Shown here piece by piece: positions 1 to 6,520 of a DNA stretch of 21,273 nucleotides (within the stretch, counting starts at the first letter, position 1; every line of letters starts with the position of its first letter). The DNA is from CAZFYZ01 sp964523735 (GTDB taxonomy: Bacteria; Armatimonadota; UBA5829). The translations under genes were made by a program, and so were the position numbers. The notes beneath the pieces were generated by a model, which worked only from the letters and a program-made list of their open reading frames with translations, searched no databases and was not told the origin of the DNA. The DNA lies in the NCBI GenBank assembly GCA_964523735.1, contig CAZFYZ010000061.1, positions 1 to 21,273 on the forward strand, in the 5' to 3' direction.

Positions 1-1466
1 ATGCTCACGGTGCGGCGGCTGAGCTTGCCTTTGTCGGAGCTAGCGTCTGCCAGACCAAGCCATATCTTGCCAGGGCTGCTATCGAACTCAAGTCCTACAT
101 TGCGACGGTTAAGACCCGTCTCACCATTGATGAGAGCTTTGTCCTTTGCATCGATCTGGGCAAGCTGCGCCGCAGGGTCGAACTGCCGTTTGACGGACAG
201 AGCCATCTTGCCTCGCTCTTCGTCGCTGAGCGCCGTCAGCTTGTTGAATGTCGGATCAGCTTCCCTTATGTCCGCCTGCACCTTGATCTTGCCGAGATCG
301 ATACTGGCGGATTCGTATGTGAGCTGGCCTGTCTCGTTCTCCAACCTGCTGATTGTGATCCCGCTCCAGATCGGGTTACCCGAAGTGAACCCGGTCGCGA
401 ACTGCAGCCCCATATTCGTCCGCTTCACGCCAGCCTCCGCTGCAAGCTGGCCACGATCCTCCTCGCGGATGTCCTTGAACCGGGAGAACGACTTGCCAAC
501 ATCGCGCATCGTGTAACTGAGGCGGAGAGAACTCGATGAATAGCCAAACGATTGAGAGCTGATGCTGTCGAGCTTGTCAGTTACGCGATTGGCCGAGAAG
601 TCAAAGCCTGACTTCTCGCCCGTGGCGATCTGCATCCCCACGTCCATCCGCTTCAAGCCTTTTTCCCGCTCAAGAATAGCGAGCTTGTCTGCCGCAGCTG
701 CCTTGGAATCGCGCAGAGAGCTGAACCCCGCGAAGTCCTCTCCGACATCCTGGAAGCCCATTCTGATCTTGACATCGCTGCCGACTCCAACCTGAGCGTC
801 CTGGACTATCAACCGATCTCTCCTGATCTTGGCACCCGCCGCGGGCTGTGCCACCGTGCCATTTGTGATCTGCAGCCGGTTCGAGACTTGAGGATTGGAC
901 ATGTAGACCAGACTCGAGAGGCTCCCCGCACCGCCTAGCGTGCTGGACATGTTAAGTCCGTAGGTCAGGATATCGGGTGCTCCGGCCTTTGAGGAATCGG
1001 CCGCCCGATAGGAGTAGGTGAGGTTGGTAGCCAGGCTGTTTCCGATCCTGAACGGCAGAAAGCCGGGCATCGAGACGGGAAGCCGTTCGGCACGCCCGGA
1101 GGCGGAGTATCTGTAATCGACTCGAACAGCTTCTGACTGCCGGACAGGCTCGGAGAAGTAGATGCTGCCCGAAGAGTAATCGATGGCATAGTCAACGTTG
1201 ACTCTGGCGTGCCTGACTCCCACACAGATCCACTCACTGCCGGGAATGATATCGCCGTGTCCGAGGATGTAGCCCGCCCGGGTGCCGTTCCCACGCAGAA
1301 TCTCGCTTGCCGCGGTGCCGTCTTCCTTTGGCGTCTGTGAGGTCTTGGAAACTGATGATGTACTGTCGAGGATGCCGCTGACGCCAGCGAGGATGGTGTC
1401 TCCGGCCGCGCCTAATGGAGACATTGTCAGCGCCGCTATGAGGATTTTGGCTACCCTGCTTCCCAT
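1..1466 (-). CDS. Long secreted repeat protein, possibly outer-membrane beta-rich (3' end outside window)
   Basis: An uninterrupted minus-strand frame of 488 codons starts at ATG 1466 and runs off the left edge. It begins with a signal peptide (MGSRVAKILIAALT, then small residues ending in GAAGD), so the product is exported. Residues about 80-115 contain DYAIDYSSGSIYF followed by VRVDYRYSA, a paired beta-strand motif seen in large surface or outer-membrane proteins of several phyla. From about residue 225 there are three diverged units of roughly 80-100 residues. Each has an F..F segment, a charged stretch and a core such as GLKRMDVGMQIATG, GVKRTNMGLQFATG or GLNRRNVGLEF. The alternating polar/hydrophobic pattern suggests beta structure. 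A G-rich stretch (GAGGGTGGG) directly precedes the ATG. I do not recognise the family. It lies 307 bases downstream of, and in the same direction as, the anti-sigma-like gene. Plus-strand frames here are antisense shadows. Confidence 0.8.
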   Translation of the reverse strand, partial: MGSRVAKILIAALTMSPLGAAGDTILAGVSGILDSTSSVSKTSQTPKEDGTAASEILRGNGTRAGYILGHGDIIPGSEWICVGVRHARVNVDYAIDYSSGSIYFSEPVRQSEAVRVDYRYSASGRAERLPVSMPGFLPFRIGNSLATNLTYSYRAADSSKAGAPDILTYGLNMSSTLGGAGSLSSLVYMSNPQVSNRLQITNGTVAQPAAGAKIRRDRLIVQDAQVGVGSDVKIRMGFQDVGEDFAGFSSLRDSKAAAADKLAILEREKGLKRMDVGMQIATGEKSGFDFSANRVTDKLDSISSQSFGYSSSSLRLSYTMRDVGKSFSRFKDIREEDRGQLAAEAGVKRTNMGLQFATGFTSGNPIWSGITISRLENETGQLTYESASIDLGKIKVQADIREADPTFNKLTALSDEERGKMALSVKRQFDPAAQLAQIDAKDKALINGETGLNRRNVGLEFDSSPGKIWLGLADASSDKGKLSRRTVS

Positions 1467-1506
1467 CCCACCCTCATCCGATCCGGATCCAGGGACCCTC
1501 CCCTTG

Positions 1507-1527
1507 CCCTCCCCTGAAAAGGGAGGG
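1507..1527. repeat. CCCTCCC/GGGAGGG inverted repeat
   Basis: A perfect 7-base inverted repeat with a 7-base loop lies 40 bases upstream of the minus-strand repeat-protein start. A second CCCTCCC at 1496-1502 could compete for the same partner arm. It resembles dispersed GC-rich palindromes common in many genomes. There is no T-run on either side, so terminator function is not supported. Confidence 0.5.
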
Positions 1528-1534
1528 AGTCGGA

Positions 1535-1570
1535 TGCATTGTCCCGTCTCCAGTGCATGGTCCCGTCTCC
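1535..1570. repeat. Two tandem 17-base direct repeats, 19-base period
   Basis: TGCATTGTCCCGTCTCC at 1535-1551 and TGCATGGTCCCGTCTCC at 1554-1570 differ at one base. The second copy forms one arm of the large inverted repeat at 1556-1630. The first copy could therefore pair with the same opposite arm in an alternative fold. Confidence 0.85.
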
Positions 1571-1630
1571 GGCGATTTCCGCCTATCTTGCGATAGCAGC
1601 AAGCCGCCGGAAACGGTGGTTCGGACCATG
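1556..1630 (-). ncRNA. Candidate structured RNA or palindromic element
   Basis: In the minus-strand RNA, 1630-1624 (CAUGGUC) pairs perfectly with 1562-1556 (GACCAUG). After a 7-base bulge, 1616-1605 (CCGUUUCCGGCG) pairs with 1574-1563 (CGCCGGAGACGG) over 12 bp including one G.U. Inside, 1596-1583 forms CUAUC-GCAA-GAUAG, a 5 bp hairpin with a GNRA tetraloop. In plus-strand RNA the G.U becomes a C-A mismatch, so the minus orientation folds better. The element lies between the anti-sigma-like gene and the repeat-protein gene, both read in this direction. It could be a leader regulator, a processed intergenic RNA or a mobile palindromic repeat. I do not recognise a known class; it lacks the conserved blocks of c-di-GMP-I riboswitches. 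Confidence 0.5.
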
Positions 1631-1773
1631 TTTGCAGGTAACTCTTGCGAATCGTCCCTGCCGTGGGAAGTTGACTCAGTTGGCCAGCACGTCTATGTCA
1701 ATATTGCCCTCAAAACGAAACAGCCCACACTCCACCAGCGTGGCATTCGAACTCGTCATTCTGAACGCTTGCC

Positions 1774-2637
1774 TCAGAACCTTGAACTGAAAAGAGCCAC
1801 TGACGGCACGCCTGATTGGCCTCGGCGCATAGATGCCTCTGCCTTGATCTGCTTCATAACATCGTCGCCGGATTCTATAAGCACGGTCGGAGCAATGGCC
1901 ACCGCCACATGCTCAGACCTATTCGCCTTGTTTGTCGCGCCTGCGTCTCCGCTCGCGGGGGTTGTCTCGACCGGACGAGTCTCGGGAATCGCAGCCGTCA
2001 CATCGTCAGCCTGAACCCCAGGTTCGGGCAGAGCTGCCAAAACCGCCGGCTTGCGAGGCAACGTCTTCTTAACCTTAGGCGCTGCGGCCACCGTGGTCTT
2101 GAAACGCTTGACAGCCGAGCGGGACTTGCGCACCACCCTGTCGTGCCTGTCTTCCACGGCCCGCCTCAAGACCTGCGGCTCCGTAATCGCCTCAGTGCCA
2201 TTGCTTGGAGCCACCGAAGCTCTAGCCACCACGGCTGTTCGCTTAACCTGATCTGACGACGGCTTAGTGGCAACAGGCTGCCGAACCGGCTGCACAGAGA
2301 TCAGAATGGCCGCGACAGCGGCGCAGGCAGCGGCAGCGCTTCCTACCCCGATCCACACCGGCCTGGACCAAGCCGCGGTCCAGCGGGAGATCCGGGGGAG
2401 AAGCCCAACAGGGGCAACTTCTTCACGTATGGCTGTCGCAATCCTGGTTCGGAGGCCGGCCGGAGGGTTGATCGACTCGATCTCGCCGGCCGCCTCGATC
2501 ATCATCTTGAGAAAAGCCAGTTCCTGGCGGCAGTGGGGGCAGATGGAAAGATGCGCCTCGACGAGTTCGAGGGTGTGCTCATCGAGAACGCCGTCCAGGT
2601 AGAAGCTCAGTCTTTCGGTAACCCTGGAGCAATCCAT
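1774..2637 (-). CDS. Zinc-finger (zf-HC2) anti-sigma-like membrane protein
   Basis: This 287-residue protein has an N-terminal zf-HC2 anti-sigma zinc finger: C3, then H29-x3-C33-x2-C36 within HLSICPHC. Such domains bind and hold an ECF sigma factor at the membrane. A single hydrophobic segment at about residues 93-116 (rich in Ala, Val, Ile) would anchor it. The remaining ~170 residues are basic, Ala/Pro/Lys-rich and probably extracytoplasmic. Start 2637 (MDCSRVTERL) is chosen because GGAGG sits 9 bases upstream and the protein then begins at the finger; an upstream in-frame ATG at 2673 would add an unrelated basic stretch. Anti-sigma genes usually follow their sigma gene, but here the upstream neighbour is a divergent tRNA-modification gene, so the partner is unknown. 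A sensor or envelope-stress role is inferred. Confidence 0.85.
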   Translation of the reverse strand: MDCSRVTERLSFYLDGVLDEHTLELVEAHLSICPHCRQELAFLKMMIEAAGEIESINPPAGLRTRIATAIREEVAPVGLLPRISRWTAAWSRPVWIGVGSAAAACAAVAAILISVQPVRQPVATKPSSDQVKRTAVVARASVAPSNGTEAITEPQVLRRAVEDRHDRVVRKSRSAVKRFKTTVAAAPKVKKTLPRKPAVLAALPEPGVQADDVTAAIPETRPVETTPASGDAGATNKANRSEHVAVAIAPTVLIESGDDVMKQIKAEASMRRGQSGVPSVALFSSRF

Positions 2638-2663
2638 TCTGCCCCACCTCCGCTTGCCTGCCC

Positions 2664-2725
2664 AGCGGCGCAAGCGCCGCTACATAATCGCGCCGTGGCG
2701 CGACATGACGGGAGAGAGGTCCCGT
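2664..2725 (-). promoter_or_regulatory. Three consecutive inverted repeats in the anti-sigma gene leader
   Basis: Three perfect short inverted repeats lie in tandem just upstream of the anti-sigma SD. They are AGCGGCG/CGCCGCT (2664-2681, 4-base loop), TCGCGCC/GGCGCGA (2688-2703, 2-base centre) and ACGGGA/TCCCGT (2708-2725, 6-base loop). As RNA they would be three stacked hairpins ending 12 bases before GGAGG. As DNA they could be operator sites between divergent genes. Confidence 0.5.
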
Positions 2726-2784
2726 TCTATTGGTTCAGACAACGGCACACTCGGAAAGTAACAGGATTTTTCTACCTTGTCCGT

Positions 2785-2813
2785 TTGCCCGGCTAAGCAG
2801 GCTCTGGTATGCT
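2785..2813 (+). promoter_or_regulatory. Sigma70-like promoter, TTGCCC-17-TATGCT
   Basis: TTGCCC at 2785-2790 is followed after 17 bases by TATGCT at 2808-2813. The expected transcription start (~2820) falls about 4 bases before the ttcA ATG at 2824, which lacks an SD, so the message may be nearly leaderless. The alternative ATG at 2809 lies inside the -10 box. Confidence 0.45.
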
Positions 2814-2823
2814 GGTTATTAAG

Positions 2824-3558
2824 ATGGCAAAGAAATGGAGAAGCGATCTGGAGCGCAACACCTTCTTTCTGAGCAAGAAGGTGGACAAGGCCATCCGGGA
2901 GCACGAGATGATCTCGGATGGCGATCGTGTGCTCGTGGGAGTGTCGGGCGGGAAGGACAGCCTTGGGCTTCTGCGTCTCCTTTCTTATGAAATGGATCAC
3001 TCGCCCGCGAAGTTCACGCTGATGGCCGCTCACGTCAGTGGCGATGCACGTGGGGCGGTCCCCCACCCTCCCGACGATCTCGCGCGTTGGGTCGAGAGTA
3101 TGGACGCTGAACTACACGTTCGGGACATCGTCCTTCCTGAAGACGAACCGCTGCCTATGGACTGCGAGCGGTGTAGCAGAAATCGACGCCGAACCCTGTT
3201 CGAGATGGCGAAGGAATTGGGCTGCAACAAGCTTGCACTAGGACACAACCTCGAAGACTTCGCGCACACGGCCCTTATGAACCTGCTGCAATTTGGCAGG
3301 TTGGATACGATGGCATTCAGCCGCAGCTACTTCGAAGGGCTTGTGGTCGTGGTCCGCCCGCTCGCCTATGTGCGCGAGAACGACCTGGTCAGACTGGCCA
3401 AGTCAGGCGAATTTCCCATCCTCAAGACAGAATGCCCAATGGCAGAAGCCACCCGTAGACAGTCGGCGCGCGATCTGATGCGGCACGCATCCCATGAGTT
3501 CAGGCACGCCGCTGAGAACATCGTCAGAGCCGCGGGGACAATCGGCGAAGATCAGTAG
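2824..3558 (+). CDS. ttcA: TtcA-family tRNA cytidine thiolation enzyme (PP-loop ATPase)
   Basis: This 244-residue protein belongs to the PP-loop ATPase superfamily. The ATP-binding loop SGGKDS is at residues 41-46 and GHNLED is at about 140-145. C114-x2-C117 (CERC) plus C204 (TECPM) match the three cysteines that TtcA uses to hold a [4Fe-4S] cluster. TtcA adenylates and thiolates cytidine 32 of certain tRNAs to 2-thiocytidine in the cytoplasm. TilS, the tRNA-Ile lysidine synthetase, shares the fold but lacks this cysteine set. Other TtcA-like enzymes thiolating a different position (TtuA type) remain possible, although TtuA carries extra zinc fingers that are absent here. Start 2824 (MAKKWRSD) is preferred over 2809, whose ATG overlaps the predicted -10 box. 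The gene appears monocistronic. Confidence 0.85.
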   Translation: MAKKWRSDLERNTFFLSKKVDKAIREHEMISDGDRVLVGVSGGKDSLGLLRLLSYEMDHSPAKFTLMAAHVSGDARGAVPHPPDDLARWVESMDAELHVRDIVLPEDEPLPMDCERCSRNRRRTLFEMAKELGCNKLALGHNLEDFAHTALMNLLQFGRLDTMAFSRSYFEGLVVVVRPLAYVRENDLVRLAKSGEFPILKTECPMAEATRRQSARDLMRHASHEFRHAAENIVRAAGTIGEDQ

Positions 3559-3746
3559 TCCCTTCAAGCGCATCGCAAGACACACCTCTCTGTTTTGCCC
3601 CGGTCCAGGTACCCAATGATACGTCCGATTGCCTAACTCGCCCCCGTCAAAGACCTCCAGACTTGCGCTCTCTCTGCCAAACTATTGAATGTAGGTTTCG
3701 CGATCTACTGCGGAACAATTAACATGCCCGTTAGGTGGATACAAAC

Positions 3747-4205
3747 GTGAAAATGATGAGGTCGCGCCGCGGCGCGGGACTAATCGACGTAATCGCGACG
3801 GTCAGCATCCTCGCTACAACCGGCATCATCTTTGCCACTGCATTTCCTGCAGCATTTTCGTGCTCCAGGCAGGCCAGCGATTACAAAATAGCTACGACCA
3901 TCGCGCAGGAAAAACTCGAAGAACTGCGCGCGATGGAGTTCGAGTCACTGACACAGCCGATCCTTTTCGCAGCACAGGTGATCGACCCGACCCCCACGAC
4001 GTCTCCCTACTCGTTCACAGGCATCGAGAACGTCGATGGTCGGCTCCACCAAGGCGAGGGGATCCTTGAGATACGGCAGAAGACCGCCGAGATGTTAGAA
4101 ATACGCGTAACGGTAAGTTGGGAAGGCAAGTCGAGTCAGGAGAGATCCGTGGCTCTGACGACGCTTTTCGCTGACAGACGATCAAGACGAGGGACCAATT
4201 GGTGA
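3747..4205 (+). CDS. Minor prepilin, PilV/GspI-like
   Basis: This 152-residue protein carries a type IV prepilin N-terminus. A short basic leader (MKMMRSRRG) precedes the processing site RG/AGLID, followed by about 20 hydrophobic residues and a soluble domain starting with the pilin-type stretch IAQEKLEELRAMEFE. Prepilin peptidase would cleave after the glycine. Position +5 is Asp, not the nearly invariant Glu that matters for assembly and N-methylation. The GTG start at 3747 is chosen because AGGTGG lies 8 bases upstream; ATG 3753 and GTG 3735 are also in frame. It is the first of three co-directional pilin genes and overlaps the next by four bases. It probably sits at the pilus tip or primes assembly, as PilV/GspI proteins do. 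Confidence 0.85.
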   Translation: MKMMRSRRGAGLIDVIATVSILATTGIIFATAFPAAFSCSRQASDYKIATTIAQEKLEELRAMEFESLTQPILFAAQVIDPTPTTSPYSFTGIENVDGRLHQGEGILEIRQKTAEMLEIRVTVSWEGKSSQERSVALTTLFADRRSRRGTNW

Positions 4206-4732
4206 GAACTTTCCTGCGCAATCGCAAAGGGTTCACGGTGGTGGAGATTATGGTCTCCATCGCTATCTTGTCGTTCGTCGGGTTGGGGCTGGTCTCGCTG
4301 CTCATGCAATCCATGCAGAGCTACAGCGCCGGTGCCGGCGAGGACTATGCAACCAGCCAGGCAACGATTGCTCTGCAGAAGCTGACGACCGACATTCGTG
4401 ATGGAAAGCTGGCCACAACGCAGGACGTGAATAAGACCCTGGTGGTGTCCTTTCCCGCCAAACTGCGCGACACAGCCACGGGACAAGACTACTATGACCC
4501 CACCGCTACCGATCCGGTCAGTAACTACTACTACGTCAGCGACGGCAACCTTGTGAGAAGGATCGGCACCACCATCACGGTGCTGGGTAGAGGCGTCACG
4601 GTAGCCACGTTCGAGGTGCAGGGCGCCAAGGTCATAGCCAATCTCACCAGCACAGAGCGATTGGGTAAGGCCGAGCAGGAAAAGCAACACGAGGCGAGAG
4701 GCCAGGTTGCAATGAGGAACTTTCAGGACTGA
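4202..4732 (+). CDS. Minor prepilin, PilW/GspJ-like
   Basis: This 176-residue type IV prepilin has the leader MRTFLRNRKG, cleavage before FTVVEIMVSIAIL, and the canonical Glu at +5. A hydrophobic helix and a globular C-terminal domain follow (ATIALQKLTTDIRDG, then a beta-rich part with YYYVSDGNLVRRIG, a strand pattern typical of PilW/GspJ). The GTG start at 4202 overlaps the preceding stop (GTGA) and has GAGGGA 7 bases upstream; a TTG at 4199 is too close to that SD. The overlap implies translational coupling with the upstream pilin. No major pilin, PilB/PilT ATPase or secretin gene is in the window, so the core machine must be encoded elsewhere. Confidence 0.85.
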   Translation: MRTFLRNRKGFTVVEIMVSIAILSFVGLGLVSLLMQSMQSYSAGAGEDYATSQATIALQKLTTDIRDGKLATTQDVNKTLVVSFPAKLRDTATGQDYYDPTATDPVSNYYYVSDGNLVRRIGTTITVLGRGVTVATFEVQGAKVIANLTSTERLGKAEQEKQHEARGQVAMRNFQD

Positions 4733-4746
4733 GGGCAGGAAAAGAT

Positions 4747-6394
4747 ATGCATAGAATCTTCCGCAGGAAAGACGCAGGAAGCGGCATGATCTTGGCGCTG
4801 TTCGCGATGATGATCGTGTTCACGCTGAGCGTCTCCTTTGTATCGCTTACCTGGAACTCGCTGAGGGTTTCTAAGAGAGATGTAATTCGCGCAAGGGCAT
4901 TGGCGTGCGCCGAGGCAGGGATCGACCAAGCCATATCGTTTCTGATGTCCGGCGGTCCCAATGGTGAGCTGGAAACCCTGTGGCGCGGTGCATATACCCC
5001 GGCTACACCTCCCGCCCCCGGAGAGACATATACCGTGCGGGCTGTGGAAGGCAGCGGCATCAACAAAGGCCGGGTGATCGTCACCTCGGTCGGCACAGTA
5101 ACCGAAGGGGGAGCTACTGTCTCCAGGACGATTCGAGCCGTTCTTAAGGTCAGCCGCGAGAACATCTGCGTGTGGAACAACGTCATCTTCGGTGGTGTCG
5201 GACAGGCCGGCCGCAGCATCCAGGGCAACGTCAGGATCAGAGGGTCGGTGCATCTGCTTGGGGACGGTGAACCATTTACCGACATGGACGGTGATAAGAA
5301 CTGGGACGTCAACGAACCCTATGCGGACTCCAACGGCAACGGTCAATACGATTTGGGGGAGCCTTACCTCGACATCGATGGCGACGGGCACCGCGACACC
5401 CAGGAACCATTCTTCGACTCTAACGGCAATGGCACCCGTGACCCGGCGCTGACTGTCACTGATATGGCCAGCGAAATACTAGGAACTGCGGACATGACCG
5501 GAAACTACGAGGGGATGACAAGCGACCTGAGAACCCGCCTCCCCGGGCTTGAGACCGTCGCTTTCGGCGGCGAGATGGTTGAGTCGCTGAACGCGAAACT
5601 GCGGGTGAAGCACGGCAANNNNNNNNNNCGTGGGATATGCTGACCAATCGGGAAACTCGTACAAAGAAACCATGGATGCGACCTATGTAAGTGATGGGTT
5701 CGGAGGAACCGCCGGCACCGCAAGCGTTCACGCCGACAACGGTTACTCACACGGCTATGATCTGGGCGAAGGGCTTATCGACATGCCCTTGCTGGACTAT
5801 GGCACGTTCAAGGCGCCCGACGGAGCTGTCTACGCTACATACATGGACTACCTGCAGACTCACTCCACGCCGGTCTGGGGCAGCCTCACCCTCACCCAGG
5901 GAGTGGCCACTACGATCATAGGGCCGCACGGCAGACTTGAGATGGATGCTGCGGGCAACATGAAGATCGAAGGCATAGTTTGTGTCAATGGCGACATACA
6001 CTTCAACCCCTGTAAGGGCCGAATCACCTATGAGGGGAAGGGCACGCTCGTCAGTACAGGAAGCATGTTTGCCCATTGCGATATCCTGCCGAAAAGCAAC
6101 TTCCCAGTGGTGGATGCCCTCGGGCTCATAGCTCGCGACAGGATCGAGCTGGCCACCGGGGGCGGTGACGCCCAGTTGACGATGGCCTTGGCGATGTATG
6201 CGCAGCACAAGATCATCTCGGCCAGGCAGAATGAGATCGCGGGAACAATGGTCTCGAGCTTCTACCAGATGTCCAACGTGCCCAAGATTTACCAGGTGCC
6301 TGAGCTTGCGAACAATCTTCCTCCAGGGCTGCCTGGCAGCGAGCCAATTTGGATCATCAGCATCAGCACTGAGAGCTGGTCTGAGAAGCTGTAG
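4747..6394 (+). CDS. PilX-like minor pilus protein with calcium-loop repeats (spans scaffold gap)
   Basis: The N-terminus (MHRIFRRKDAGSG, then a long hydrophobic helix and ALACAEAGIDQAI) follows the PilX_N pattern of minor pilus proteins, which lack a +5 Glu. Residues about 179-233 are four 15-residue units of the form D-x-[DN]-G-[DN]-x-x-x-D-x-x-E-P-[YF], an EF-hand-like calcium loop. The C-terminal half is beta-rich with motifs such as GRLEMDAAGNMKIEGIV. Ten Ns at 5619-5628 break the frame, but deleting them exactly restores it (AA|C GTG GGA reads N-V-G), giving 545 residues. An AGGGCAGGA stretch precedes the ATG. It is the last gene of the pilin cluster, 14 bases after the PilW-like gene. 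Binding of calcium to set pilus function, as known for PilY1, is an inference. Confidence 0.8.
5281..5445 (+). repeat. Four 45-base units encoding calcium-binding loops
   Basis: The encoded units start DMDGDKNWD, DSNGNGQYD, DIDGDGHRD and DSNGNGTRD, exactly 15 residues apart, and the first three end in E-P-[YF]-x. The oxygen-bearing side chains at loop positions 1, 3, 5 and 9 match EF-hand/dockerin-type calcium loops. Confidence 0.85.
5619..5628. other. Scaffold gap (10 N) inside the PilX-like gene
   Basis: The join interrupts one reading frame. Zero missing bases, or a multiple of three, would restore it. Confidence 0.95.
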
Positions 6395-6520
6395 ATTCCT
6401 GACCGCCAAGGGGCTTGCCAGCAATATTACCAGGTTTGTCTCACTTCCTCTGGTCTACGCTTGCGTGTCAACCATAATTACCATGTAGAGCTCACGCAAC
6501 GCAAGGAGAGTCTGAAACAC

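Noticed and set aside
1..795. Plus-strand frames 1-516 and 562-795
   Set aside because: They lie antisense to the signal-peptide-bearing, repeat-containing minus-strand frame; they are Ser/Leu/Arg-rich and have no SD.
1556..1660. c-di-GMP-I riboswitch
   Set aside because: GCAAAC and a GNRA loop are present, but the conserved block and receptor helix arrangement of that class are not.
1676..1759. 27-codon minus-strand frame starting MTSSNATLVE after the anti-sigma stop
   Set aside because: There is no SD, hydrophobic segment or motif, and its length is within chance expectation.
1553..2256. Plus-strand frames across the structured element and the anti-sigma gene
   Set aside because: They overlap a palindromic element and the coding strand of a well-supported zf-HC2 protein; composition is not protein-like.
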